Shown here one piece after another: positions 16,117 to 24,816 of a DNA stretch of 43,702 bases. Made by a program: the position numbers and the translations under genes. The DNA comes from Komagataeibacter melomenusus (GTDB lineage: Bacteria; Pseudomonadota; Alphaproteobacteria; Acetobacterales; Acetobacteraceae): the NCBI RefSeq assembly GCF_013155395.1, contig NZ_JABJWC010000031.1:1-43702 (forward strand), read 5' to 3'. The number at the start of each line of letters is the position of its first letter. The stretch's first letter is position 1. The notes below the pieces were generated by a model. That model had not been told where the DNA came from. It saw nothing but the letters and a program-made list of their open reading frames with translations, and did not search any database.

Positions 16117-17454
16117 GACCGACAGCCCCAGCGTGAAGAGCAGGATGATAACGGAAATCAGGGTTTCCGTTCCCGACCAGACAATAAAGGTCTGGGACAG
16201 GGACAGGCCCAGATATTCCTTGAGCTGCCAGAAAACCGGATCATTGACCGGACCGAAGGCAATGGACCCCGCGCCGGTAGCCAGTACCAGCAGTTCAGGC
16301 GAGACGCCGTGCATCCCGGCCATGGCCGGGGCCAGCAGGTTGGCGGCCGTGCCGGTTGCGACCGTGGCCGAACCCGTGGCCAGCCGGACAATCACGGCAG
16401 AAAGATAGGCCAGCAGCAGGGGCGAGATATGGGCCGACAGCGCCGCTGCTGTCAGGGTGCTGGAAATGCCGCTGTCAATGACCGCCTGCCCGAAACCGCC
16501 GCCCGCACCAACCAGCAGGATCACGAACCCCGTGGGGGCGAGGCAGGCATGCAGGGATTGCGCAATCTGCTGTGTCGTTATGCCATTGGGCCGACAGAGG
16601 AGTAATACGGTCACCACCAGCGAGATGATGAGGGAGATGTTCGTCTCACCCAGGAACTGCCCCAGCATATGCACGCCGCCCTGCGTTGACAGGTTTGTCA
16701 GCAGTTGCCCGCATCCGATCAGCATGAACGGCAGGAGGATGCACAGCAGGCTCCGGGCCAGTGACGGGCGGATGGGGGGCGCGGTGCGGGAGAGGAATTC
16801 GGCTTCCATCGGGCTGGTATCGATCGGGCCGATGTGGCGCATGATGAACTGCGTGAACAAAGGCCCGCTTATGATGGCCGTGGGCACCATGATCAGCAGG
16901 CCCAGCGCTATGTTTTCAAGCAGGTTGGCGTGGTAGATGCCAATGGCCTGCATGATTGCCGGATGCGGCGGCATGACCGCATGGGCAATGGACAGGCTGG
17001 CCATGAGCGGCAGGATGGCGAACAGGACCGGCCTGCGGCTTTCCTGCGCCGCGATGAAGGCAAGCGGGGCAAGAAGGATGAAGCCCACATCAAAGAATAT
17101 GGGCAGCCCCACAATCATGCCGATGCCTGACATGGCCCAGTGCAGGTTACGCGCGCCGCACCGGGCCATGACGGATAGGGCCACGGTATCGGCAGCGCCC
17201 GACTGGGCAATCAGCTTGCCAAACATGGTGCCGAATGCAAGCAGGAAACCGATGCTGCCCAGCGCGTTGCCTGCCCCATGCTGGAAGGATGCGACAGCCT
17301 GCGCCGGCGTATCCCCCGCCGCGAGCAGCAGGGCAATCGCCACGCCAAACAGCACGAGCAGGGAATTGATGTTGAAGCGGGCAATCAGGACAATGATCAG
17401 CCCGATTGCCAGTATCCCGGTAATCAGAGCGTAAGTCAGTGACATGTCAGTCAT
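16108..17454 (-). CDS. GntP-family permease (gluconate/D-serine transporter type)
   Basis: A 448-aa, very hydrophobic protein with 12-14 predicted membrane segments. GntP signatures include FGTMFGKLIAQSGAADTVA, GLPIFFDVGFILLAPLAF and AHAVMPPHPAIMQAIGIYHANL; the last is the diagnostic PPHP motif. Family members carry gluconate, fructuronate or, in DsdX, D-serine. Beside a D-serine/threonine-type PLP enzyme and RidA, a D-amino-acid role is the better guess. Translation may start at the inner ATG 17445, which has GGAAG at a better distance than the outer ATG 17454. Confidence 0.9.
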   Translation of the reverse strand: MTDMSLTYALITGILAIGLIIVLIARFNINSLLVLFGVAIALLLAAGDTPAQAVASFQHGAGNALGSIGFLLAFGTMFGKLIAQSGAADTVALSVMARCGARNLHWAMSGIGMIVGLPIFFDVGFILLAPLAFIAAQESRRPVLFAILPLMASLSIAHAVMPPHPAIMQAIGIYHANLLENIALGLLIMVPTAIISGPLFTQFIMRHIGPIDTSPMEAEFLSRTAPPIRPSLARSLLCILLPFMLIGCGQLLTNLSTQGGVHMLGQFLGETNISLIISLVVTVLLLCRPNGITTQQIAQSLHACLAPTGFVILLVGAGGGFGQAVIDSGISSTLTAAALSAHISPLLLAYLSAVIVRLATGSATVATGTAANLLAPAMAGMHGVSPELLVLATGAGSIAFGPVNDPVFWQLKEYLGLSLSQTFIVWSGTETLISVIILLFTLGLSVIL

Positions 17455-17497
17455 CTTCCATGCTGCATGCGGCAGGAGACGCGTGGTGGTGCGCCGT

Positions 17498-18979
17498 TTA
17501 TTTCAGATCATGCGGGTTTTCCACGATCGGCCAGATCTTGCGGCTGAGTTTGGTGTACTGCGTACGCAGCGGGTCAGACGGATAGTGGGTGCCCGCATCG
17601 ACATAAAGGACTTCGGATGCAATGCCTATAAAACCGGCGTAGAAATGATTGGTTGATTTGACAACCAGTACATCCTTACTTAACGGATCAATGCCAATAT
17701 TGGAAAATATGTCGGGCTCGAAACACTGGGTCCGGTTTGTATTGAGTATGATATCGTTGCGGGTTCCTGCAATACGGATGACGGCGCTGGCTCCCAGCGG
17801 CACCTGGCTTTCGCCAAAGCTCTGCCAGGCCTGCTCGACAACCTCCAGCACTTCGATATCGGCATCGATCGGATCACCACCGCCCGGGCCTGACTTGCCG
17901 CCAAAGCGCAGGTGAAGCCGCGCGCCCTTGCCTGCCGCTTCACAGAAGGAAACCGCAACCGGGTCCCAGATGGTCGCGACCGCCATGTTGTCGATACCGG
18001 CCCCGAGCAGGTCAGCAACCAGCAGGGTGCCATCTCCCGCAACGCCCCCGCCGGGGTTGTCCCATATGTCGGCCAGGACAATGGGGGCGGTTATGGCAGG
18101 ATCGGCAATGGCGGCCTGCGCGCGGGCTATGGCCTGTGCGGGTTGCAGCGTGTGCATGCGCGTGCTGCCCCTGAAGCCGAAGACCGCCATGCCCAGTTCA
18201 TGCGCCAGATGCTGGCCCCGGCTGGCGTCATGATCCGTCACCACGACAACCTGGGTGCCCAGGTCCGCCACGTTGCCAGCCAGGAAACCGTGGATGAGCG
18301 AGACGGACAGAACGCCGTCATGGCCCTGCATGGCGCGGATGCGGTCAACAAAGCCACGCAGGGGCTGCTGGCTGGTGGGCAGCACGTCGATCATGCGGCA
18401 GTCAAAGGTTGAAATGACCGGCCTGATCTCATGCCGCACTGCGCGCAGCACGAGGTCAACCAGTTGCTCGGCCCGCACCATGAAGTCCGTATGGGGGAAT
18501 TCAAGGAAGGCGTTCATGACATTCAGGCAGCTTACCCGCAGCGGAGTCAGGTGGCTGTGCGGGTCAAACGTGGCGCCAATCACGACATCCGGGCCAACGC
18601 AGGCGCGGATGTGAGAAAGCAGGTCGCCTTCGCAGTCATCATAGCCCTGCGCCACCATGGCGCCATGCAGGCCCATGACAACGGCATCCACCGGCATGGC
18701 GGCCCTGAGCTGATCGAGTATTTCGTTTCGCAGCCCCTCATAGGTCTGCCGTTTTACTAGGCCGCCCGGTTCGGCCCATGTGCAGGTGCCTTCAACCAGT
18801 TCGAAACCCTCCGCCTGCTGGCGCGCCCGCAGGGCCGGCACGACAGCGGAACACAGGGTCGGTGTGGGCGGGTGTACCCCCGGAGGGGCGTAGAATGCGC
18901 TCTTGAAGGCATTGAGATCGGTCGGCACCGGGGAAAAGGTATTTGTCTCAGTTGCAAGCGAGGCAACAAATACGCGCAC
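17498..18979 (-). CDS. mlrC: M81-family metallopeptidase (MlrC-like), copy 1
   Basis: A 493-aa protein with a GTG start at 18979 and GGAG 7 nt upstream. The N-terminal MlrC domain begins VFVASLATETNTFSPVPTD and has MGLHGAMVAQGYDDCEGDLL and TFDPHSHLTP, the likely metal ligands. The MlrC C-terminal domain (about residues 310-490) shows WDNPGGGVAGDGT and FGGKSGPGGGDPID. The founding member completes microcystin/linear peptide degradation in Sphingopyxis; most relatives are uncharacterised. It lies between RidA (53 bp) and the GntP permease (43 bp), so probably acts on the imported compound. It is clearly paralogous to the gene at 24817-26277. Confidence 0.88.
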   Translation of the reverse strand: MRVFVASLATETNTFSPVPTDLNAFKSAFYAPPGVHPPTPTLCSAVVPALRARQQAEGFELVEGTCTWAEPGGLVKRQTYEGLRNEILDQLRAAMPVDAVVMGLHGAMVAQGYDDCEGDLLSHIRACVGPDVVIGATFDPHSHLTPLRVSCLNVMNAFLEFPHTDFMVRAEQLVDLVLRAVRHEIRPVISTFDCRMIDVLPTSQQPLRGFVDRIRAMQGHDGVLSVSLIHGFLAGNVADLGTQVVVVTDHDASRGQHLAHELGMAVFGFRGSTRMHTLQPAQAIARAQAAIADPAITAPIVLADIWDNPGGGVAGDGTLLVADLLGAGIDNMAVATIWDPVAVSFCEAAGKGARLHLRFGGKSGPGGGDPIDADIEVLEVVEQAWQSFGESQVPLGASAVIRIAGTRNDIILNTNRTQCFEPDIFSNIGIDPLSKDVLVVKSTNHFYAGFIGIASEVLYVDAGTHYPSDPLRTQYTKLSRKIWPIVENPHDLK

Positions 18980-19032
18980 GTTGGTTCTCCTACGGTCATC
19001 AGGACCATCAAGAGGGCAGGCGGGAAAGGGGA

Positions 19033-19401
19033 TCAGCCTACGGGCTTGTAGGCAATCGCCTCGATTTCGACCATGATGCCGGCAGCCATCAGGCCGGCTT
19101 CGACAGTGGTGCGCGCAGGCGGCTCAACAGGGAAATAGGTGGCATAAACCTTGTTGAAGGCACCGAAATCACTGGCGCTGGTCAGGATGGCGAAGGTCTT
19201 GATCACATCACTCATGGCGCAGCCCGCGGTTTCCAGCACGGCGGCGACATGGTCCAGAACGGCTGCGGTCTGGGCCTCTATGCCCCCTTCCACCACCTTG
19301 CCGTCCACGACCGGCACCTGTCCTGATACATAGACGTAATCACCCGCGCGGACCGCCATCGACAGGGGAACGGCGGCCTTGCCAAAAACTTTTTTCATCA
19401 T
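19033..19401 (-). CDS. ridA: RidA-family enamine/imine deaminase
   Basis: A 122-aa protein, the normal size for the YjgF/YER057c/UK114 family. It has the GDYVYVSGQVPV strand and the conserved Arg in PPARTTVEAGLM that binds the carboxylate of the substrate imine. RidA hydrolyses reactive 2-aminoacrylate-type enamines released by PLP-dependent dehydratases. Its neighbour upstream (38 bp) is such a PLP enzyme, so the pair makes biochemical sense. The frame extends further upstream, but MMKKVFGKAAV at 19401 with CGGAAATC in front is the natural start. Confidence 0.93.
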   Translation of the reverse strand: MMKKVFGKAAVPLSMAVRAGDYVYVSGQVPVVDGKVVEGGIEAQTAAVLDHVAAVLETAGCAMSDVIKTFAILTSASDFGAFNKVYATYFPVEPPARTTVEAGLMAAGIMVEIEAIAYKPVG

Positions 19402-19438
19402 GATTTCCGTATTGTTTCGATTATGGTATGTTCGTGGG

Positions 19439-20506
19439 TCAGCTGACGCCGCCACGGGCCGCGACCGGCAGGCGGTCGACAACCTTGCCGTTCGAGACCA
19501 GATAGACATGGTCGAACATGTTCGTGACCACGCAGGCATGGTTGGGGATGATACGGACCTTTTCCCCTATGCCGGGCAGGGTGGCGTCCACGCCTGCGGT
19601 GATCGTGCCGTGTTCCTCGCTCAGTGCGGTAATGCGGCTTTCCTCATGGTCGATGATGTGGCCGTAGCCATCCTGCCCCAGCAGGTCGCTGGTCAGGGTC
19701 TTGGTGCCGGCATCGATAATGGCGCGTGTTTCCGTCGGGCGGCTGATCACGGTGGCCAGTACCGTCAGCGCACAGTCATCGACCGTGGCGGCACCCACCG
19801 CAACCTGGGAGCGGTCCATGTAGACATACGTGCCGGGACGGTATTCGGACATGTTCTGCATGTCGCCCGCCGTCCACAGGTCCGGCGTGCCGCCCACGGT
19901 AATGGCGGGAACGGACAGGCCCGCAGCTTCAAAGACGGCCCTGGCGTGGCCCAGCCACTGATCGGACTGTGCCTGCCTGCCTGCGGCGGGGTAGGTCATC
20001 AGGCCTGCAAACTGCAGGTTGGGCGCGGACATGATGCGGCGCGCGATGGTCAGTGCCTCTTCAGCGGTCTGGACGCCACAGCGGCCACCACCGGTATCAC
20101 ATTCCACAAAAACCCGGAGCGGCGCGATATCCGCCCCGGCCGTAGCCCGGTCATAACCTTCCACCACAGGTATGTTGTCCGCCACGACAGACAGCGCGAC
20201 CTGACGGGCAAGATTGACCATGCGGCCCAGCTTGTGCGCGCCGATGATGTTGTAGGTCAGCAGGATGTCAGCAAGGCCCGCCTGCGCCATGATCTCGGCT
20301 TCGGTCAGTTTCTGGCAGGTAATGCCCACCGCCCCCGCCTTGACCTGCGCACGGGCAAAATAGGGCAGCTTGTGTGTCTTGATATGCGGGCGCAGGCTGA
20401 AGCCATGCGCATTGGCATATTGCTGGGCCTTGTTGATGTTGGAGAATGCCTTGTCGATATCAACCAGCACGGCCGGGGTATCGAGCTTATCAATGGAAAT
20501 CGACAT
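19439..20506 (-). CDS. D-serine dehydratase/D-threonine aldolase-like PLP enzyme
   Basis: A 355-aa fold-III (alanine-racemase-like) PLP enzyme. Lys43 in SLRPHIKTHK is the Schiff-base lysine. TLPGIG and the C-terminal IIPNHACVVTN contain His323 and Cys325, the zinc ligands shared by eukaryotic-type D-serine dehydratase and low-specificity D-threonine aldolase. It would convert D-serine or D-threonine to a keto acid plus ammonia, or cleave D-3-hydroxy amino acids to glycine plus aldehyde; sequence alone does not decide. It is the first gene of the minus-strand block, followed by RidA, which favours dehydratase chemistry. Confidence 0.87.
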   Translation of the reverse strand: MSISIDKLDTPAVLVDIDKAFSNINKAQQYANAHGFSLRPHIKTHKLPYFARAQVKAGAVGITCQKLTEAEIMAQAGLADILLTYNIIGAHKLGRMVNLARQVALSVVADNIPVVEGYDRATAGADIAPLRVFVECDTGGGRCGVQTAEEALTIARRIMSAPNLQFAGLMTYPAAGRQAQSDQWLGHARAVFEAAGLSVPAITVGGTPDLWTAGDMQNMSEYRPGTYVYMDRSQVAVGAATVDDCALTVLATVISRPTETRAIIDAGTKTLTSDLLGQDGYGHIIDHEESRITALSEEHGTITAGVDATLPGIGEKVRIIPNHACVVTNMFDHVYLVSNGKVVDRLPVAARGGVS

Positions 20507-20686
20507 CGTCTTCCCGCGTTTCAGGCAGACGGGGTCAGGCCCATCCGCCGTTATCGATAAAGGGTTCGATGGAACATAATGCGGGGAGCGAAGTGTGTAA
20601 AATTATTATTCATTACAAAAGCGCGATAAAAAAATATTTTCATCAGGATCGGAAAAACCGTCATCCCCCCAGTTCGCACGCCAGGA
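20507..20686. other. Intergenic region ahead of the D-serine-type block
   Basis: 180 bp with an AT-rich core (20595-20645), presumably the promoter region of the minus-strand block beginning at 20506. No unambiguous -35/-10 pair or dyad could be picked. It lies just behind the LysR gene, whose product is a candidate regulator. Confidence 0.35.
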
Positions 20687-21670
20687 TCAGGCGGACAGTC
20701 TGGTAACGTAATCAGCGGGGGGCTGCAGGGCGGGATGGTGGTCGGCCAGCAGGCCGAGCAGGCTTTCGAGCCTGGGGTCGATGTCGCGCTGGACACGGGC
20801 TATGACATGCGTCGTGATGCACAGGGGCATGTTGTCGAACGGGATCGCGCGCACGGCGCCAGCGCGTGCCTGCTGGTGCACTGCAAAATGCGGCAGCAGG
20901 GAAATCCCCTGTCCTGACATGACGAAATTGCGCAGGGTGCTGATATCCTCCGTTTCCAGTATGGGTTGGAAACAGACGCCGGCATCACTTTCCATCTGCT
21001 GCAGCCTGCGGCGCAGGGCATGGTTTTCACTCAGCAGGGCGAGGGGCCTTGTGGCTAGATGCCGGGGGCGTATGCGGGTATGGTCCAGCCATTCATGCCC
21101 GGCATGGACAACAACGGATATGGGCTGGCTGGCGCATAATACGCTGCGTATGCCCTGACAGGGCACAAGATCGTAAGTCAGGCCCATATCGGCACGGCCT
21201 TCCAGCAGGGCATTGGCGATGTCAGATGCGGGCCTGCCCTGTATCTGCAGGCGGGTGCGGGGGAATTCCTGCCGGAAAAGTGGCAGGACATGCTCGATGA
21301 TGTCCTCGGCCAGACCCTCTGCACAGCAGATGCGCACGATCCCGTCATGCTGGCCATGAAGGGTGCGGAAATAGTTCAGGAGCCGCTCGCTGTCTTCATG
21401 CTGGGTGCGGGCGAAATCCGCCAGCGCGCGGCCAGCGGTGGTGGGAATGACCCCGCGTGGCTTGCGTTCGAGCAGCTTGAGGCCGCAGCGGTATTCCAGA
21501 TCCCCGATCTGCCGGCTGATGGCGGATGCGGCGATATTGAGCCGCTCGGCTGCGCCGCGAATGGAACCCTCGGCAATGACAGTCAGGAAATACTGGAGAA
21601 TACGACCGTCAAGATCCCATGATGTGACAGATATGTTTGAACGTCTGGATCGATCTGACATCGTCTTCAT
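20687..21670 (-). CDS. LysR-family transcriptional regulator
   Basis: A protein of about 327 aa from ATG 21670 (ATG 21661 is equally possible; the frame stays open to 21742). The winged HTH is LDGRILQYFLTVIAEGSIRGAAERLNIAASAISRQIGDLE, followed by a LysR substrate-binding domain with GRADMGLTYDLVP and MSGQGISLLPHFAV. It lies between the ACC deaminase gene and the D-serine-type block, all on the minus strand. E. coli DsdC, a LysR protein, controls D-serine permease and deaminase genes, so regulation of the downstream block is an attractive but untested guess. Confidence 0.9.
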   Translation of the reverse strand: MKTMSDRSRRSNISVTSWDLDGRILQYFLTVIAEGSIRGAAERLNIAASAISRQIGDLEYRCGLKLLERKPRGVIPTTAGRALADFARTQHEDSERLLNYFRTLHGQHDGIVRICCAEGLAEDIIEHVLPLFRQEFPRTRLQIQGRPASDIANALLEGRADMGLTYDLVPCQGIRSVLCASQPISVVVHAGHEWLDHTRIRPRHLATRPLALLSENHALRRRLQQMESDAGVCFQPILETEDISTLRNFVMSGQGISLLPHFAVHQQARAGAVRAIPFDNMPLCITTHVIARVQRDIDPRLESLLGLLADHHPALQPPADYVTRLSA

Positions 21671-21830
21671 CTTTCCGCTGTGAAGCTGGACTGGCGAACC
21701 CCATTGATCAGTGACGGGATATGCAGGCGGACGTGGTGCCAATCGTATGGGGTGCGGGCCTCTGTCGTTCTGGCATGGTGTGTCGGTATCGGATGGGCGA
21801 AATACAATGGCGGCGGGCGGTAACGTGTCC

Positions 21831-21886
21831 CTGAAGGCATGGGCCCGGATGCCAGCGATACGGCATCCGGGCGCTGCGGCCTTCAG
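21831..21886. terminator. Large two-tier hairpin at the end of the ACC deaminase gene
   Basis: The inner stem GCCCGGATGCC (21843-21853) pairs with GGCATCCGGGC (21862-21872), 11 bp with no mismatch. The outer arms CTGAAGGC (21831-21838) and GCCTTCAG (21879-21886) extend it. The outer arm includes the ACC deaminase stop codon. The tail is not U-rich, so it may be a Rho-helped terminator or a 3'-end stabiliser. Confidence 0.6.
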
Positions 21887-22893
21887 CCGTTGCGGAAGGT
21901 GTAGCTATAACCGTTCAGTGCGGGCGCGCCACCGAGATGGGCATAGAGAATCCTGGAGCCTTTGGGGAAGAAGCCTTTCTTGACCAGATCCATCAGGCCC
22001 TGCATGGACTTGCCTTCATAGACCGGGTCCGTGATCATGGCTTCGAGGCGGGCGGAAAGGCGGATGGCTTCCACCGTTTCCTTGGAGGGAACGCCGTAAG
22101 CGGGGTAGGCGTAATCCTCGATCAGGACGATATCGTCACCGGCGATTTCCTTGCCGCCGACCAGGGCAGACGTTTTCTGCGCGATGTCGAGCACCTGCGC
22201 CTTCGTCTGGGCCGGGGTGAAGGAGGCATCGATGCCAATGACGTTGCGCGCGCGACCGTCCTCGGCAAAGCCGACAACCATGCCCGCATGGGTGGAACCG
22301 GTTACGGTGCACACTATGATGAAGTCGAACTTGAAGCCAAGTTCAGCTTCCTGCGCGCGCACTTCCTCGGCAAAGCCGACATAGCCAAGGCCGCCATATT
22401 TATGGACCGAAGCACCAGCGGGAATGGCGTAGGGCTTGCCACCCTTTGACTTCACATCGTCCAGCGCCTTGAGCCAGCTGTCACGTATGCCGATGTCGAA
22501 CCCTTCATCAACCAGCTGGGCTTCGGCGCCCATGATGCGGGTCATCAGGATGTTGCCGACACGGTCATAGACCGCATCTTCATGCGGCACCCAGCTTTCC
22601 TGGATCACATGGCACTTCATGCCGATCTTGGCGGCCACGGCGGCGACCAGGCGGGTATGGTTGGACTGCACGCCACCAATGGAGACCAGCGTGTCGGCGC
22701 CGCTTTCGATGGCGTCGGGCACGATGTATTCAAGCTTGCGGAGCTTGTTGCCACCAGCGGCCAGGCCAGAATTGCAGTCTTCGCGCTTGGCGTAGATTTC
22801 CACATCGCCGCCCAGGTATTCGCTCATGCGCGAGAGCTTTTCGATATGGGTGGGGCCGAATGTCAGCGGGTAGCGCTTGAATTTGGAAAGCAT
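21883..22893 (-). CDS. acdS: 1-aminocyclopropane-1-carboxylate (ACC) deaminase
   Basis: A 336-aa fold-II PLP enzyme converting ACC to 2-oxobutyrate and ammonia. It opens [22 protein letters not shown] and has PLP Lys50 ([10 protein letters not shown]), Ser77 (GGVQSNHTR), Tyr266, and the pair Tyr292-Glu293 in [10 protein letters not shown] with Leu320 in YAHLGG. The Glu and Leu correspond to Glu295 and Leu322 of the Pseudomonas enzyme, which separate true ACC deaminases from D-cysteine desulfhydrases. ATG 22893 gives the canonical length; the frame extends upstream to 22935. Expression probably depends on the Lrp protein encoded just upstream. In acetic acid bacteria it would lower plant or fruit ethylene precursor or supply nitrogen. 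Confidence 0.93.
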   Translation of the reverse strand: MLSKFKRYPLTFGPTHIEKLSRMSEYLGGDVEIYAKREDCNSGLAAGGNKLRKLEYIVPDAIESGADTLVSIGGVQSNHTRLVAAVAAKIGMKCHVIQESWVPHEDAVYDRVGNILMTRIMGAEAQLVDEGFDIGIRDSWLKALDDVKSKGGKPYAIPAGASVHKYGGLGYVGFAEEVRAQEAELGFKFDFIIVCTVTGSTHAGMVVGFAEDGRARNVIGIDASFTPAQTKAQVLDIAQKTSALVGGKEIAGDDIVLIEDYAYPAYGVPSKETVEAIRLSARLEAMITDPVYEGKSMQGLMDLVKKGFFPKGSRILYAHLGGAPALNGYSYTFRNG

Positions 22894-22948
22894 GGGAAAA
22901 TGTCCATTCCTGCTTGGTGATTGCAGATCGATCATGCCACAACCGATA

Positions 22949-23054
22949 TGAAATGTAATTTCTATTTAATGAATAAAATGATATAAAAAACCGTCAAAAA
23001 GAAAATTATAGAATGCTAATATCATTACATCGAAATTTATGAAACATTATTTCA
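22949..23054. promoter_or_regulatory. AT-rich control region of acdS with two GAAA-N5-TTTC dyads
   Basis: Two dyads of the same design occur, GAAA-TGTAA-TTTC at 22950-22962 and GAAA-CATTA-TTTC at 23041-23053, exactly 91 bp apart. A third (GAAA-ACTAT-TTTC) lies at 23622-23634 in front of the Lrp gene. The spacing and AT-rich context suit Lrp/AcdR-type binding upstream of the ACC deaminase gene. Confidence 0.55.
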
Positions 23055-23122
23055 TGACCGTTTTTGGGTTCCGCAGGGCGTCCTGATTGCCAGATCAAAG
23101 GGCGTTATACGGGGGTGCCTTG

Positions 23123-23596
23123 TCATACTGGCAGGGCGGTCGTGTACTTGATCTGTGACAGTGCGAAGCTCGAACGCAGGTTGGATACGTTGGGCAGCGT
23201 GGTCAGGAACCCAATCATGAAATCACGGAACTCCCTGATGTCATGCACGACGATACGCAGCATGTAATCGGATTCCCCGGTCATGAGATAACATTCCATG
23301 ATTTCGGAACGCTGGCTGATCTGTGTCTCGAATTCCTTGAGCGAGGCCTGATCCTGCCGCTGGAGCGAGAGATGGACGAATACACTCACACTCAGCCCCA
23401 GCCGGTCGGGGTCAAGCAGGGTGACCGTGCGCGTGATCACGCCTGAACCGCGCAGTTCCGATACCCGCCGCCAGCAGGGGGAAGGGGAAATGCCAACCCG
23501 TTCCGCCAGTTCCTGGTTGGTCAGGCTGGCATTTTTCTGCAGTTCACGCAGGATCTGGCGGCTGGTTCCATCCAGATCGAAACGATTTTCAGCCAT
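23123..23596 (-). CDS. Lrp/AsnC-family regulator, probable AcdR
   Basis: A 157-aa protein with the Lrp HTH LDGTSRQILRELQKNASLTNQELAERVGISPSPCWRRVSEL. A RAM domain follows (VFVHLSLQRQDQ, MECYLMTGESDYMLRIVVHDI). GAGG precedes the ATG at 23596. ACC deaminase genes are commonly controlled by a neighbouring Lrp-type AcdR. Here the regulator lies in tandem upstream of acdS (230 bp gap), not divergent as is usual, and is itself divergent from an EamA transporter gene. Assignment as AcdR rests on position and family. Confidence 0.9.
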   Translation of the reverse strand: MAENRFDLDGTSRQILRELQKNASLTNQELAERVGISPSPCWRRVSELRGSGVITRTVTLLDPDRLGLSVSVFVHLSLQRQDQASLKEFETQISQRSEIMECYLMTGESDYMLRIVVHDIREFRDFMIGFLTTLPNVSNLRSSFALSQIKYTTALPV

Positions 23597-23621
23597 TTTT
23601 TCCTCTTTTTTTCATAAAATG

Positions 23622-23634
23622 GAAAACTATTTTC
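23622..23634. promoter_or_regulatory. Third GAAA-N5-TTTC dyad, Lrp/EamA intergenic region
   Basis: GAAAACTATTTTC is a 13-bp dyad in the 134-bp AT-rich gap between the divergent Lrp and EamA genes. It matches the two sites in front of acdS, consistent with autoregulation and with control of the exporter. Confidence 0.5.
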
Positions 23635-23730
23635 TATAAAGACTTTCCAAGGGATAAAAATAGGCAATTTTATCCGCAATGACCAATATATATTCCCCGC
23701 ATTCTTCACAGGACATGGTGCGACTGCGCG

Positions 23731-24738
23731 ATGCTGGGTTCCTCCACAAATAAAAAGCCGGTCTTTTCCCCGGCCGCCCGGACCGGGGCGGCGCTTGGTG
23801 TCATGGCGCTGCTGTGGGGGTTGAGCTGGCCCGCCATGAAAACATGCGTCACACTTGCGCCGCCGCTATGGCTGGCGGTCCTGCGTTTTGCGCTGGGTGG
23901 CGCCACGCTGTTCATCGTCCTGCTGTTGCGGGGCAGGATTACCCTGCCACGGCGCAGTGACCTGCCCATCGTGTTCAGCGTTGGCGGGTTGCAGATGATG
24001 GCGTTCACGGCGCTGGGGCTTGTGGCCATGCAGCATACGGATGCGGGGCGGGCGGCACTGCTGGCCTATACCACGCCGCTGTGGGGCACGTTGCTGGCGT
24101 GGCTGTTCATGGGGCAGCGCCCAGGTCTGAGGCGGGTGATGGCGCTGTGCGTCGGTCTGGGCGGTATCGTGCTGATCTGTTCGCCCATCGGCATGGACTG
24201 GACCCGGCCGGGTGCGCTGCAGGCCAATCTCATGCTGCTTGTCGCGGCCATGTGCTGGTCAGTCGTGATCGTGCATGTGCGCCATCACAAATGGACGTCT
24301 TCCCCGCTCGCGCTGGCCCCGTGGCAGATGCTGCTGGCCACCATTGTGCTGGGCGCGCTGGCATGGGCGAAGGAAGGCCCGCCGTCGCATATTGTCTGGT
24401 CCGGTGAACTGGCGGGGCTGCTGCTGTTCATCGGCCCGCTGGCGACATCGGTGTGTTTTGTCATCTCATGCGAATTCGGCCGCCGGGTCTCTACCTTTTC
24501 CATGTCCAGCATCACGCTTGCGGTGCCGGTCATCGGGCTGCTCGCGTCCATGGTTTTCCTGCATGAAGCCATGACCCCGGTGCTGGGCATCGGGCTGGTT
24601 TTCATCATTGCCGGTGGCGTGCTTTCGGCATGGGCGGCACGGGCAGTTCCTGGCCCGGCGCGTGAAGGCGCGCGGGCCCGGGCAGGAGGAGAGCGCCCGC
24701 TGGGACTGACGCCGAACATGCTTGGACCGGAACTGTAG
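23731..24738 (+). CDS. EamA/DMT-superfamily transporter (RhaT/YedA type)
   Basis: A 335-aa inner-membrane protein with ten predicted TM helices in two EamA repeats. The first opens LGVMALLWGLSWPAMKTCV and the second LMLLVAAMCWSVVIVHVRHH. The end of each repeat shows the usual pattern (YTTPLWGTLLAWLFMGQRP and AVPVIGLLASMVFLHEAMTPVLGIGLVFIIAGG). The family exports amino acids and other small metabolites. It is divergent from the Lrp gene, an arrangement typical of Lrp-controlled amino-acid exporters. The C-terminal 30 residues are a polar, Arg/Gly-rich tail. Confidence 0.9.
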   Translation: MLGSSTNKKPVFSPAARTGAALGVMALLWGLSWPAMKTCVTLAPPLWLAVLRFALGGATLFIVLLLRGRITLPRRSDLPIVFSVGGLQMMAFTALGLVAMQHTDAGRAALLAYTTPLWGTLLAWLFMGQRPGLRRVMALCVGLGGIVLICSPIGMDWTRPGALQANLMLLVAAMCWSVVIVHVRHHKWTSSPLALAPWQMLLATIVLGALAWAKEGPPSHIVWSGELAGLLLFIGPLATSVCFVISCEFGRRVSTFSMSSITLAVPVIGLLASMVFLHEAMTPVLGIGLVFIIAGGVLSAWAARAVPGPAREGARARAGGERPLGLTPNMLGPEL

Positions 24739-24759
24739 GAAAACGCTCCCTGAAACACC

Positions 24760-24788
24760 CATGCCGCCCGGCAGGACCGGGCGGCATG
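24760..24788. terminator. Convergent-gene hairpin (EamA gene / second mlrC)
   Basis: CATGCCGCCCGG (24760-24771) pairs perfectly with CCGGGCGGCATG (24777-24788) around a CAGGA loop. It lies between the stops of the two convergent genes and can work for both strands, although neither side has a long T tract. Confidence 0.65.
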
Positions 24789-24816
24789 GTGGAAGGCCCC
24801 GGACGGGAGAGGCCGG

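Noticed and set aside
19379-20560. 393-codon plus-strand frame opposite the PLP enzyme
   Set aside because: Shadow frame; the minus strand has the catalytic Lys, zinc His/Cys and an operon context.
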